Shown: one piece after another, positions 36,482 through 43,518 of the stretch | Layout: each line of letters starts with the position of its first letter | Numbering within the stretch: position 1 is the stretch's first letter | NCBI RefSeq assembly: GCF_019679435.2 | Contig: NZ_CP139781.1 | Location: 3,038,001-3,102,000, forward strand | Direction: 5' to 3' | DNA length: 64,000 nucleotides | From: Actomonas aquatica | GTDB taxonomy: Bacteria; Verrucomicrobiota; Verrucomicrobiia; Opitutales; Opitutaceae | Notes under the pieces: generated by a model | Told to the model about the DNA's origin: nothing | The model's input: only the letters and a program-made list of their open reading frames with translations | Database searches by the model: none | Position numbers and translations under genes: made by a program

Positions 36482-36589
36482 GACGTCATTGTCAGTTTCA
36501 TTGTCACTTTGAGGCGCCCCGAGAAACCAAAAGCCCCGTAACTCATTCGAGTTACAGGGCTTCCGAAAAGTGGCGTCCCCACGGGGATT
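36482..36589 (-). repeat. att-like direct repeat, copy A
   Basis: On the minus strand it contains the core AATCCCCGTGGGGACGCCAC, then a terminator-like hairpin (36530-36562), then GACAATGAAACTGACAATGA, which encodes the SDNETDNDV tail seen at the C-terminus of many phage integrases. It matches copy B at 36767-36906 in core and tail. Confidence 0.5.
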
Positions 36590-36728
36590 GGCTTCGGCGT
36601 TTCACGCCTGCGGGGCTACGCCCTCCGCGCCTTCGCGCGGCCCGTTCCGCTTCACGCCACTCTACAAGCAACGCGAGTGGCCAGACAACCCCTCCGGGGT
36701 TCGCCTCCCCGTCGGTTCGCCGGAATGC

Positions 36729-36766
36729 AAAAAGCCCTCCGACTTTTGATCGTCAGAGGGCTTTTT
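36729..36766. terminator. Bidirectional terminator-like hairpin
   Basis: AAAAAGCCCTC ... GAGGGCTTTTT with a short interior forms a symmetrical stem flanked by A and T runs. It lies just downstream (minus strand) of the tRNA-like 3' end in att repeat B. Confidence 0.65.
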
Positions 36767-36906
36767 AAAAGTGGCGTCCCCACGGGGATTCGAACCCCGG
36801 TTTGGCCCAGTGCCATTTTGACACAAGGCCATGTGTTGATTTTCAATAACTTAACTTTCGGCGACATCCCCGTTTTTCGACGTCATTGTCACTTTCATTG
36901 TCACTG
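36767..36906 (-). repeat. att-like direct repeat, copy B, with tRNA 3'-end-like sequence
   Basis: The minus strand carries a T-arm and acceptor 3' strand: CCGGGGTTCGAATCCCCG followed by TGGGGACGCCA. No matching 5' half of a tRNA exists upstream, so this is a tRNA 3'-end fragment, as left by integration at a tRNA gene. Before it lies GACAATGAAAGTGACAATGA, encoding SDNESDNDV, an integrase-tail remnant. Confidence 0.55.
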
Positions 36907-36997
36907 GCCCTAAAATCGAGGGGGGATTCGAAGTCATTTTTAGGGTTCGTGTTAAGATCGAGCTTGACGGTTTAGACTGGGTGACCGGCGAACACCA

Positions 36998-37071
36998 GAC
37001 GGTCGATTCAGATCAGACACGAGCGAAGGCGCGCAGCGCCGTAGCGAGTTGTCTGGAGCGACTGGATCGGC
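36998..37071 (-). repeat. attC of cassette C29 (array-terminal)
   Basis: Minus-strand R'' GCCGATC, exact complement of C29's own 5' box GATCGGC. The distal R' box is GACCGTC. This is the last recognisable attC; nothing integron-like follows to the left. Confidence 0.75.
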
Positions 37072-37075
37072 ATCT

Positions 37076-37483
37076 TCATTCTGGTGGCTTGGGTTCACGT
37101 CGGTCCTCCGACGACGGAATGAATCGATAGACCTTCTTCGCGTCGAAATCGAATCGACCGAGATAGTCTCGCTGCTTTCGTCCGCTTGCTAGCAGCGCCT
37201 CAGAAAACTCGATGCCGCCAATGCTCGTGACTTCAAGTGCACCACGATTGTCGGCGATGACCAGCCACGCGAATCCTCCCGTATCGGGGAAGATCTCCTT
37301 CTTCTCGAATTCACCGGCGTGCTCAACCTCAAGAAAGCGCTTATACTCTGCCAGGAACGGGTGGCTGTGCTTGAGACCGACACGCACCGTAATGCCTTCG
37401 ACCGTCGTCTGGGCAACGTAGTCATACTTCGCAGCGCAGCCCATGAGCGAAGTGCAGAGGAGTAGGAGAAATGCAGACTTCAT
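37076..37483 (-). CDS. Cassette C29: small lipoprotein of unknown function
   Basis: About 135 residues starting at the ATG (37483) seven bases inside the cassette. A lipoprotein signal with lipobox LMGC at residues 13-16 (MKSAFLLLLCTSLMGCAAKYD region) predicts membrane anchoring. The rest (VGLKHSHPFLAEYKRFLEVE, then a basic/acidic C-terminus) has no recognised domain. A longer start inside the neighbouring attC is rejected. Oldest cassette position (farthest from attI). Confidence 0.75.
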   Translation of the reverse strand: MKSAFLLLLCTSLMGCAAKYDYVAQTTVEGITVRVGLKHSHPFLAEYKRFLEVEHAGEFEKKEIFPDTGGFAWLVIADNRGALEVTSIGGIEFSEALLASGRKQRDYLGRFDFDAKKVYRFIPSSEDRREPKPPE

Positions 37484-37487
37484 TTCT

Positions 37488-37551
37488 GCCGATCGATTCA
37501 AGTGAGCCGCGGCGGGCGCAGCCCGACGTTGGCTCGACTGGCTGGATATGC
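37488..37551 (-). repeat. attC of cassette C28
   Basis: R'' GCATATC; junction R' GATCGGC of C29. C28's own start box GATGCAT differs from the expected GATATGC by a 2-nt deletion. Confidence 0.75.
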
Positions 37552-37553
37552 CT

Positions 37554-38009
37554 TCATTCTAAAGCCTCCCGAATCCTATCTTCAAAATTGAGGGTCTGAA
37601 GTGCGCGTTCGGTATTCATCCCGTAGTTCGGGACTGAACTGTCGAGAATCCAAAACCCTTCATATCCTGGATCGTGATACTGAAGCCCCGACAGTCGAAT
37701 CTCGCCGGCAGTGCTTGGAACGACCAGCTGGATCGTCTCACCCGCCTTTATCTCAGTCTTTTGGTCGCGGTTCTTGAGCACTTCCCTTATTTCGATCGTA
37801 GCGAGTTGGTCGGGAAGCTCAGCTTCTCTGGCTTGAGTCTGCGAAGTCCTCTGTTCCCGCTCGATTTCTTCAATTTTCAAGACGACGCCGCGAAACACGA
37901 TATCTCGCTTCGATACAAACTCACCGAACGACTCATTGTAGACGATCGTGGTGCCGGAAACACAGGGCAGTAGAGCAAGCGCAAGAGCGTGAAAAAACAG
38001 TCTATGCAT
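37554..38009 (-). CDS. Cassette C28: exported protein of unknown function
   Basis: 151 residues with a signal peptide (MHRLFFHALALALLPCVSG). The mature part begins TTIVYNESFGEFV and contains RDIVFRGVVLKIEE and ATIEIREVLKNRD, a pattern like small beta-barrel proteins that bind metals or ligands (TIMP/netrin-like beta strands), which is only a guess. The start codon overlaps the R' region (GATGCAT). No known family can be assigned. Lies between attC of C28 and attC of C27. Confidence 0.72.
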   Translation of the reverse strand: MHRLFFHALALALLPCVSGTTIVYNESFGEFVSKRDIVFRGVVLKIEEIEREQRTSQTQAREAELPDQLATIEIREVLKNRDQKTEIKAGETIQLVVPSTAGEIRLSGLQYHDPGYEGFWILDSSVPNYGMNTERALQTLNFEDRIREALE

Positions 38010-38073
38010 CGATTGAACTCAGCCGCGACTGACAGCGGAGCTGTCAGTCGTTGGCTGCGGTGGCTGGATAGCC
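38004..38073 (-). repeat. attC of cassette C27
   Basis: R'' GGCTATC; junction R' GATGCAT of C28. C27's own start box GTAGCCG lacks one base relative to GATAGCC. Confidence 0.75.
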
Positions 38074-38080
38074 CTTTTCT

Positions 38081-38380
38081 TCATGTCGTGATCAGACCTA
38101 CGATTGCGGCTGCGAAAGCCAAAAGGTAAGCGAATACGAACACCCGCATCGCGTCTAACTTCTTTCTGAGCACCGGGCCAACACTGTTGGTGTATGCACC
38201 AGACAGTAAAAACCTAGAAAAGCTGATATCATTCGCCATCTGGACGTTCGAACCAGAGACCCGTGCAAACACACTAGGATGGTCACGCTTCAGGATGCGC
38301 CTCAGCGACATCATGCGAATCATTCCGCCGATACACATCGCGGCCAAAATCAAAAATAGAACCGGTAGACCTGAATTCAT
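38081..38380 (-). CDS. Cassette C27: two-helix membrane protein
   Basis: 99 residues: N-terminal transmembrane segment (VLFLILAAMCIGGMI), a basic cytoplasmic stretch (RRILKRDHPSVFARV), a polar middle and a C-terminal helix (FVFAYLLAFAAAIVGLI). The ATG is just inside the cassette. No family recognised. Size and topology resemble other integron-borne small membrane proteins. Confidence 0.7.
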   Translation of the reverse strand: MNSGLPVLFLILAAMCIGGMIRMMSLRRILKRDHPSVFARVSGSNVQMANDISFSRFLLSGAYTNSVGPVLRKKLDAMRVFVFAYLLAFAAAIVGLITT

Positions 38381-38441
38381 CGGCTACGTTTGAAGTCAGA
38401 CAGGCCGACTTGTCGGCCTTGTCTGCACTGACTGGTTCGGC
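38381..38441 (-). repeat. attC of cassette C26
   Basis: R'' GCCGAAC, exact complement of C26's own GTTCGGC; 61-bp short-stem type with GGCCGAC/GTCGGCC arms. Confidence 0.85.
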
Positions 38442-38444
38442 TTT

Positions 38445-38696
38445 CTACCATTTGTCGAGTATCCAATCACGGTCGAATAGGTGCTGGTCGAGATAAAGTA
38501 ACGGGCGGAAAAATGACGCGAGAAAAACGTCCGATCGCGACAACGAATCAAAGAACGTATACGCGCCTTTCTCCTCCGTGGTCTTATCGAACCACCAATG
38601 CGTGTGGGTGTTTCTGACGATGAGATATGATCCCGCATATGCGACGGCGCAAAGTCCGAGCCAGCGCAATATGGAGTATCGTCGGCTTCGATTCAT
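38445..38696 (-). CDS. Cassette C26: small membrane protein
   Basis: 83 residues with a basic N-terminus and one hydrophobic segment (LRWLGLCAVAYAGSYLIV), then an aromatic-rich tail (THWWFDKTTEEKGAYTFFD). Starts 5 bp inside the cassette. Unknown function; probably anchored in the inner membrane with the tail exported. Confidence 0.68.
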   Translation of the reverse strand: MNRSRRYSILRWLGLCAVAYAGSYLIVRNTHTHWWFDKTTEEKGAYTFFDSLSRSDVFLASFFRPLLYLDQHLFDRDWILDKW

Positions 38697-38701
38697 GGTT
38701 T

Positions 38702-38762
38702 GCCGAACGCCTGAGCTCAGAGACGGCGACTTGTCGCCGTTCTCTGCGGCGGTTGGTTGGAC
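38702..38762 (-). repeat. attC of cassette C25
   Basis: R'' GTCCAAC matches C25's own GTTGGAC exactly; junction R' GTTCGGC of C26. Confidence 0.88.
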
Positions 38763-38769
38763 CTTTGTT

Positions 38770-39150
38770 TCATCCGAAAAGCCGCCCCCAGAGGCCCTTC
38801 TTTTTTGGTGCGATTTCAGCTACGGACTCGGATGTGAATCTCACCAGCATTCCTTCTACTTGCGCAGGAGTCTGCGAGTTCACGAATCGCGAAAAACTGC
38901 CGGACTTTAGATGCATGTCATAGGATACCGCATCGTCTGTCCAAATCGCGATCTCCTCCCGATCTGACTTTCGAATGAAAGTGATCGTAGGAAACGTGGC
39001 TCCGTCCATTCCCTCGGCTCGCTTGATTTCGTCCGCGAAGGGGAATGCATGAAACGCATCGACCAACTTATCTGCGGGCATAGAACCACCCGATTGGCTT
39101 TGATCCACCGGTGAATCGACCAACTGCAGCGTGATTTCGAATTCGGTCAT
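38770..39150 (-). CDS. Cassette C25: acidic cytoplasmic protein of unknown function
   Basis: 126 residues from the ATG (39150) 5 bp inside the cassette; the longer upstream reading frame lies in attC. It starts MTEFEITLQLVDSP and contains KLVDAFHAFPFADEIKRAEGM and TFIRKSDREEIAIWTD, and ends in a basic KKKGLWGRLFG tail. No signal or membrane segment. No family recognised. Confidence 0.7.
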   Translation of the reverse strand: MTEFEITLQLVDSPVDQSQSGGSMPADKLVDAFHAFPFADEIKRAEGMDGATFPTITFIRKSDREEIAIWTDDAVSYDMHLKSGSFSRFVNSQTPAQVEGMLVRFTSESVAEIAPKKKGLWGRLFG

Positions 39151-39155
39151 TGTAT

Positions 39156-39272
39156 GTCCAACGCTAAAGCTGAGCCGCGACGGCCAGCGAATGAAATGTC
39201 GAGTTCGATTGGAGGACAACGGAACGACCAACGGCGGCCCTGGCCGTCGTTGGCTCCGGCGACTGGATGGGC
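39156..39272 (-). repeat. attC of cassette C24 (long type, 117 bp)
   Basis: R'' GCCCATC, exact complement of C24's GATGGGC; junction R' GTTGGAC of C25. It is nearly twice as long as most sites because of an extended hairpin interior. Confidence 0.85.
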
Positions 39273-39281
39273 TCTATTCTT

Positions 39282-39515
39282 TTATGCATCACGCTCGGCC
39301 TTCCATTTTCGGTATGTGTAGAACGCCTGCGCTAGTGCTGCCAAAATCGCTGCTCCGATCCAGAGGTCTCGTGGGATGCCCAGCACACGAAAGTCTGAGG
39401 AAACGAGAAACATCGCAGGAATGACCGCCATCATCCAAAGGGTCCGGACGAACTTCCGTCGATAGCTCAGCTTCGAATACTGGATGCAGAAGCCTTTGTC
39501 TATTTGTTCGCCCAT
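39282..39515 (-). CDS. Cassette C24: small membrane protein starting inside R' box
   Basis: 77 residues. The ATG (39515) is the first codon of the cassette: the recombination box GATGGGC supplies ATG GGC, so there is no 5' leader. Two hydrophobic stretches (LWMMAVIPAMFLVSS and LWIGAAILAALAQAFY) and basic ends suggest a two-helix membrane protein. Unknown function. Confidence 0.7.
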   Translation of the reverse strand: MGEQIDKGFCIQYSKLSYRRKFVRTLWMMAVIPAMFLVSSDFRVLGIPRDLWIGAAILAALAQAFYTYRKWKAERDA

Positions 39516-39583
39516 CGTTTCAAGTGAGCCGCGAGTGCCGACGCGGAGCGGCGGTGCTCGTTGGCTCGGGCGACTGGATGGGC
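39510..39583 (-). repeat. attC of cassette C23
   Basis: R'' GCCCATC and C23's own GATGGGC are exact complements; junction R' GATGGGC of C24. The C23 gene continues through this site. Confidence 0.85.
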
Positions 39584-39942
39584 TCTTTGATTTTCTCTGG
39601 TGATCGCCATGTGATTTCGTCGACCTTGGGACTCATACCTTCATTGTTCTGCTCGAACGCGCAAATGATCTCTTCGTCCGTGAAGACCTGCCCCGAAGCC
39701 ATCGCTTCCAACATCGGGATAAACCATTCGGAATTCGTGTCTCGGAAGAACCTGGAATACCGATCTAGCGCGGTAGAGGGATCGACACTCGCACCCGAAG
39801 AGTTCGGCCCGACCGGGGCATCCTGCCACACCGTAATACATGGCGAAAGCTCACACCACTTTTGGGAGTAGGTGACACCCACTGGACTAGCCCCTCTTCG
39901 GATGCCGATCGTGATTCTCTTCGACGTCATGATCCCGCCCAT
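39520..39942 (-). CDS. Cassette C23: unknown protein reading through its attC
   Basis: Up to 140 residues. Either the ATG in the GATGGGC box (39942) or the in-frame ATG at 39930 starts it. The body (TIGIRRGASPVGVTYSQKW, FTDEEIICAFEQNNE) has no known domain. The last 20 or so residues (KEPIQSPEPTSTAAPRRH) are encoded by the attC itself and the stop is near the end of that site. Unknown function. Confidence 0.68.
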   Translation of the reverse strand: MGGIMTSKRITIGIRRGASPVGVTYSQKWCELSPCITVWQDAPVGPNSSGASVDPSTALDRYSRFFRDTNSEWFIPMLEAMASGQVFTDEEIICAFEQNNEGMSPKVDEITWRSPEKIKEPIQSPEPTSTAAPRRHSRLT

Positions 39943-40006
39943 CGTTTTAGCTCAGCCGCTCAGGTCAGCGGAGCTGACCTGAGTTGGCTGCGGCGGATGG
40001 ATAGGC
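39937..40006 (-). repeat. attC of cassette C22
   Basis: R'' GCCTATC complements C22's own GATAGGC; junction R' GATGGGC of C23. Confidence 0.87.
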
Positions 40007-40010
40007 TTTC

Positions 40011-40265
40011 TCATTCTGATGTGGAATTCGCTGCCGACCTGAGGTCTTCCAGCTCTTGTCGACACTTCTTCAACTCGGCTTCGATCGGCCACTCAGTGAC
40101 CGCTAACACAACGAGATACACAAGGTTCACGCCGGGGATAAGCATCACCATTCCGACCCACGCAGCTCGTCCGGTCTTCTTCACAATCGACGTCCAGATT
40201 CCGACGTAGATGAAGAGCGCCAGTAGGACGAGGATGCTTCCCAGAATGTTCAGAAGTATGTCCAT
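40011..40265 (-). CDS. Cassette C22: two-helix membrane protein with coiled-coil tail
   Basis: 84 residues: LLNILGSILVLLALFIYVGI and AAWVGMVMLIPGVNLVYLVV are strong transmembrane segments, followed by a charged heptad-like tail (IEAELKKCRQELEDLR). The pattern resembles small stress or permeability-related membrane proteins, but no family is certain. ATG at 40265, 14 bp inside the cassette. Confidence 0.72.
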   Translation of the reverse strand: MDILLNILGSILVLLALFIYVGIWTSIVKKTGRAAWVGMVMLIPGVNLVYLVVLAVTEWPIEAELKKCRQELEDLRSAANSTSE

Positions 40266-40278
40266 TGTCGGATTGATT

Positions 40279-40339
40279 GCCTATCGTTTGAGCTCAGCCG
40301 CGGCGCAACAGCGCCGTTGGCTGCGGCGGCTGGTTGGCC
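40279..40339 (-). repeat. attC of cassette C21
   Basis: R'' GGCCAAC complements C21's GTTGGCC; junction R' GATAGGC of C22. 61 bp. Confidence 0.88.
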
Positions 40340-40346
40340 TCTTTCT

Positions 40347-40985
40347 TCATATCATCGCTTCTTGGCGGGGTATGAAGCCATCGGCCGAAAGGTCTCCAGG
40401 CTTCATGAGATCGCCAGAATCCCATCCCACAAGCATCCCAACTCTATCGATATCGGGATTCAAAGCCTGATAAGTCTGGGAGGACATGATCGAAGCGACG
40501 AGCAGAGCTGAATAGGCCATGCAAAACATGTAATTCCCTTCGTTCCCGAGACCTTTTCCATCTTCACGGTTGAATGTCTCTCCCGCGATCCGGAGCGAAT
40601 CCGTCGGAAGGCTGGCCCCCTCCGGGTAATGTCGAAGATCTCCGAAAACCCATGCAGACTCCTCATCATCGGCATCATACTGACCCAAGAAGCCGACATA
40701 GAGATCGGCGAACTCTTCATCTTCATCGTTCGCCATCTCAGCCAAACCGAAATACAGCGCTCGAATCCCGAATGGGCAGGGCTGCGAACTCAGCAGCTCT
40801 GGAATCCAACGCTCGGCAGCCGAAAGATCGGCAGCAAGCGGTAGCGCTCTGACAATCGACCAATCGCTATGAGGCATTTGGTCCTCACACCAACTGAGCA
40901 TGCTATCCATGGCCTCAACGAACGGAAGCTGCGCCCGAACTTTGGCGCTCAAGACCTCGAAGAATGAATCAGGATCGAATGACAT
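40347..40985 (-). CDS. Cassette C21: 212-residue cytoplasmic protein, unknown
   Basis: The largest cassette protein. It starts at MSFDPDSFFEV (40985), 17 bp inside the cassette; the longer frame would begin in attC. It is rich in acidic residues (MANDEDEEFADLYVGFL, YDADDEESAWVFGDL) and helical, without signal or membrane segments. The overall feel is of the many immunity or SUKH-neighbour proteins, but no specific family can be named. Confidence 0.72.
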   Translation of the reverse strand: MSFDPDSFFEVLSAKVRAQLPFVEAMDSMLSWCEDQMPHSDWSIVRALPLAADLSAAERWIPELLSSQPCPFGIRALYFGLAEMANDEDEEFADLYVGFLGQYDADDEESAWVFGDLRHYPEGASLPTDSLRIAGETFNREDGKGLGNEGNYMFCMAYSALLVASIMSSQTYQALNPDIDRVGMLVGWDSGDLMKPGDLSADGFIPRQEAMI

Positions 40986-41001
40986 AAAATGTATAGTATT
41001 C

Positions 41002-41075
41002 GGCCAACGTTTCAAGTGAGCCGCGAGTCACAGCGCGGAGCGCTGTGGCTCGTTGGCTCGACTGGTTGGTTGGAC
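41002..41075 (-). repeat. attC of cassette C20
   Basis: R'' GTCCAAC complements C20's own GTTGGAC; identical by eye to the attC of C1 (52656-52729) apart from the junction box. Confidence 0.88.
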
Positions 41076-41091
41076 CTTTTCCTTTTCGATT

Positions 41092-41469
41092 TCATGGGCG
41101 GGTCGAATACACATCGGAGCTCTGGGGGATGCGTCCACCGCGCAAAACGTGAAGAGCCCACAAGATCACGTTCCGCATTCGAGCAGCGACCTCGGCATCG
41201 GGACAATGCTGATCTACACCCTCCGCGCATCTCTCCAAATGCCGTTCGAATTCATGCTTCCCGCCAAAATACGGAAAGAATGCTGAGAGATCTATCTGGA
41301 GTCCCGACACACCGTAGCAACCGGCGATCGCAGGCTCATCAGTGAACACGGCGGAAATATCGCGACCGGCGACCTTCTCGCGTTCCACAACAATCTCGCA
41401 AAACAGGTCTTTGATCCCGTTTGAGACCCACAAGTCGGTATTCCCTTCGAACTCAAGCGGAGCGCCCAT
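41092..41469 (-). CDS. Cassette C20: unknown protein, duplicate of C1
   Basis: 125 residues from ATG 41469; an in-frame TTG at the very first base of the cassette (TTGGAC box) would add six residues. MGAPLEFEGNTDLWVSNGI and HEFERHLERCAEGVDQ are characteristic. No recognised domain. Protein and surrounding cassette are identical to 52746-53123 at the attI end, including the attC. Confidence 0.75.
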   Translation of the reverse strand: MGAPLEFEGNTDLWVSNGIKDLFCEIVVEREKVAGRDISAVFTDEPAIAGCYGVSGLQIDLSAFFPYFGGKHEFERHLERCAEGVDQHCPDAEVAARMRNVILWALHVLRGGRIPQSSDVYSTRP

Positions 41470-41481
41470 CGATTCCTCTAC

Positions 41482-41542
41482 GTCCAACGTCTAAGCTGAG
41501 ACAGGCCGACTTGTCGGCCTTGTCTCCGGCGATTGGTTGGAC
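41482..41542 (-). repeat. attC of cassette C19
   Basis: R'' GTCCAAC complements C19's own GTTGGAC; classic short-stem type (GGCCGAC/GTCGGCC). Confidence 0.88.
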
Positions 41543-41552
41543 TTTTGATCTT

Positions 41553-41912
41553 TCATTCGTCTGCAGGCGACTCAGCAATCGCGGAGGAGATAGTCGAAAA
41601 CGAGTCGCACTTCGGGATCGGCTCCTCAGCTGACATCCCGATGTAGGGAAGTGTGAATACGGAATCGTCGCCGCGGCGAAGATCGAAGCAAAGCATCTCG
41701 TCCCCGCCGTCGGATCCAAATGGAAACCACTCGTCCGACATAAACTCGTCCATCTGATAGGACTGCCATCGATCTTGGATCGTCTCCTTCGACCAGATCA
41801 CAACGTAGCCGATCTTCTCTCCAAGATCGCCCTCCCATCCATCGCAGCTCTCGATGAACTCGACGTATGCACTGGGAAGTTCGAGGCGCTTGTCGAGGTA
41901 GCGGTCAGCCAT
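41553..41912 (-). CDS. Cassette C19: SMI1/KNR4 (SUKH)-family protein
   Basis: 119 residues matching the SUKH pattern: LPSAYVEFIESCDGWEGDLGE (the LPxxYxxFLxxxNG motif), an acidic middle, and DEWFPFGSDGGDEMLCFDLR with a typical family end. SUKH proteins include many immunity proteins that neutralise polymorphic toxins, and also eukaryotic-type regulators. As a stand-alone cassette without a toxin gene beside it, it may act as an orphan immunity gene. Start ATG 41912; an earlier ATG is out of frame. Confidence 0.85.
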   Translation of the reverse strand: MADRYLDKRLELPSAYVEFIESCDGWEGDLGEKIGYVVIWSKETIQDRWQSYQMDEFMSDEWFPFGSDGGDEMLCFDLRRGDDSVFTLPYIGMSAEEPIPKCDSFSTISSAIAESPADE

Positions 41913-41923
41913 GGCTCATTTCC

Positions 41924-41984
41924 GTCCAACGTTTCAGGTCAGACAGGCCGACTTGTCGGCCTTGTCTGCACCGGTTGGTTGGCC
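41924..41984 (-). repeat. attC of cassette C18
   Basis: R'' GGCCAAC complements C18's own GTTGGCC; junction R' GTTGGAC of C19. Confidence 0.88.
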
Positions 41985-41987
41985 TCT

Positions 41988-42599
41988 TCAGTCACAAGTA
42001 ACATATCCGATCAATTTGAGGCTCTCGACTTCGTAGGTGAACATCCGAACGTGAGCAATCGGAAGCCATTCTGGCGGATCAACCTTCCGTGGCTCCAAGT
42101 CTTCGAATGTCTCCGGATCGACTCCCCGATACTCTTCGGTAATCGGGTCGGCATATTCCCATAAGCAGAGCAGCACCCAAACGTCGGTATCTCCTTTCTT
42201 ACCTCGGTAAGCGGAAATCGGAAGATACGCGATTTTCTGGTCGGAATAGTCCGTCCAAACTTCCGATTCTACCAATAGATCCAGACATTTATTCAGCGCT
42301 TCGAACTCAAGATCTTCTGCCTTGGCTTTCGTCAAGAGCGCATCTCGAAACCCGGGAACGCGACTTTCCCAATCCTTGGTAGAATGGCCGTTGAACCGGG
42401 AAATCTCCGGGCGCTTGGTGAAGAAGTCCCAAACGAACTTATCTGCCTCAGTGAATGATGGTCCGACGTAGCGATCAGAATCGGGGATCGGAGATGGCAA
42501 TTTCGCGACGACCACCTCGGACGCTGCGGCCGCTGACTCTTGGGCAACACCGGTCGTGACCAGCAGGAAACTGAAAGCAAGGGTAAGCAGGGGACGCAT
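41988..42599 (-). CDS. Cassette C18: exported protein of unknown function
   Basis: 203 residues from ATG 42599 with a signal peptide (RPLLTLAFSFLLVTTGVAQES); the TTG at the cassette's first base would be an alternative start. Mature region includes FVWDFFTKRPEISRFNGHST and WVLLCLWEYADPITEEYRG. No known domain. Size is large for a cassette. Confidence 0.72.
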   Translation of the reverse strand: MRPLLTLAFSFLLVTTGVAQESAAAASEVVVAKLPSPIPDSDRYVGPSFTEADKFVWDFFTKRPEISRFNGHSTKDWESRVPGFRDALLTKAKAEDLEFEALNKCLDLLVESEVWTDYSDQKIAYLPISAYRGKKGDTDVWVLLCLWEYADPITEEYRGVDPETFEDLEPRKVDPPEWLPIAHVRMFTYEVESLKLIGYVTCD

Positions 42600-42611
42600 T
42601 TGGTTTGGTTC

Positions 42612-42672
42612 GGCCAACGATTTAACTCAGCCGCGGCGGCTTGCCGCCGTTGGCTGCGGTGACTGGATGGGC
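42612..42672 (-). repeat. attC of cassette C17
   Basis: R'' GCCCATC complements C17's own GATGGGC; junction R' GTTGGCC of C18. Partly translated as the tail of C17. Confidence 0.87.
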
Positions 42673-43016
42673 TCTTTTTTCTTGAAAGAAGACGAGCGCA
42701 TTATTTCGGGGCTCTTCATATCCTGCCAATCAACAGAAACAAACTCTCGATCGTCAGAAAACACGACTTCTGTGCCGACCAACGGTGATGTATCAGGTCC
42801 CAGAATTCTGATCGTGAGCGGCGACTCGCGCGAAACCGTCACCAATCCGACAAACTCTTCTTTCCCATCCGCGACGTAATAGATTCGACCGTCAGATCCG
42901 ATGATGAGCGACTCGCCACGCTGTGCGTCGAAGCTTCCGACTACACGCTGGTCAGGACGATAGGCGACGCAGCCGGACCAATATACACAAAGGGCTATCG
43001 CGAACAGGATTCTCAT
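42627..43016 (-). CDS. Cassette C17: lipoprotein with attC-encoded tail
   Basis: 129 residues. Lipoprotein signal MRILFAIALCVYWSGC with the lipidated Cys at 16. The body (GESLIIGSDGRIYYVADGKEEF) is beta-rich, with DGRIYYV-type repeats. The C-terminal PIQSPQPTAASRRG is translated from the attC. A 4-codon mini-ORF (ATGGGCGAAGTATGA) starts in the GATGGGC box and its stop overlaps the real ATG (ATGA), suggesting coupled initiation. Confidence 0.72.
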   Translation of the reverse strand: MRILFAIALCVYWSGCVAYRPDQRVVGSFDAQRGESLIIGSDGRIYYVADGKEEFVGLVTVSRESPLTIRILGPDTSPLVGTEVVFSDDREFVSVDWQDMKSPEIMRSSSFKKKEPIQSPQPTAASRRG

Positions 43017-43021
43017 ACTTC

Positions 43022-43082
43022 GCCCATCGATTTAGCTCAGAGGCGGCGACTTGTCGCCGTTCTCTGAAGCGGCTGGTTGGAC
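43022..43082 (-). repeat. attC of cassette C16
   Basis: R'' GTCCAAC complements C16's own GTTGGAC; same as the attC of C5. Confidence 0.88.
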
Positions 43083-43438
43083 TCTTTGCTTTCGGTGGAT
43101 TCCGCGAGGCGTGCGAGAACCTCAAGCTTCTGATCAAAAGTCATGCCGTAATATTTGTCGTTCGCGCGGGCTTCACGCTCCCGTGCCTGCATCTCGGCAT
43201 ACTCTTTCTCTTTCTTCTTGGCGTCGATCTCGGACCAAATCCACAGAGGGACCACAACCGGCCATGCAGCTAGCGCAAGAAGGACAACAAGAAGACCCGG
43301 CGCTTCGGTGCCGAGAAGCCAAAGTGCTGCGCTCCCAGGATCTCCCGACTTGATGCCTCTCCTCTTCAGCGCACGCGGCGCATACCAGAGGTAAGCGAAG
43401 AAGCCGATAACTCCATATGCGAGGATCGCGTAATTCAT
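43037..43438 (-). CDS. Cassette C16: two-helix membrane protein, duplicate of C5
   Basis: 133 residues: transmembrane segment at the start (ILAYGVIGFFAYLWYA), a second (LVVLLALAAWPVVVPLWIW), then a long coiled-coil-like charged stretch (AKKKEKEYAEMQAREREARA). The C-terminal tail SNQPLQRTATSRRL is encoded by attC. Identical protein at 49130-49531. Unknown function. Confidence 0.75.
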   Translation of the reverse strand: MNYAILAYGVIGFFAYLWYAPRALKRRGIKSGDPGSAALWLLGTEAPGLLVVLLALAAWPVVVPLWIWSEIDAKKKEKEYAEMQAREREARANDKYYGMTFDQKLEVLARLAESTESKESNQPLQRTATSRRL

Positions 43439-43446
43439 CTAGCTAC

Positions 43447-43510
43447 GTCCAACGTTACAAGTGAGCCACGGCGGGCGCAGCCCGACGTTGGCTCGACTGG
43501 CTGGTTGTGC
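43447..43510 (-). repeat. attC of cassette C15
   Basis: R'' GCACAAC complements C15's own GTTGTGC, a box found nowhere else in the array. Confidence 0.88.
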
Positions 43511-43518
43511 TCTCTTCT

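Noticed and set aside
36767-36860. Complete tRNA gene
   Set aside because: Only the T-arm and 3' acceptor strand are visible; the 5' half does not form a D-arm or anticodon arm.
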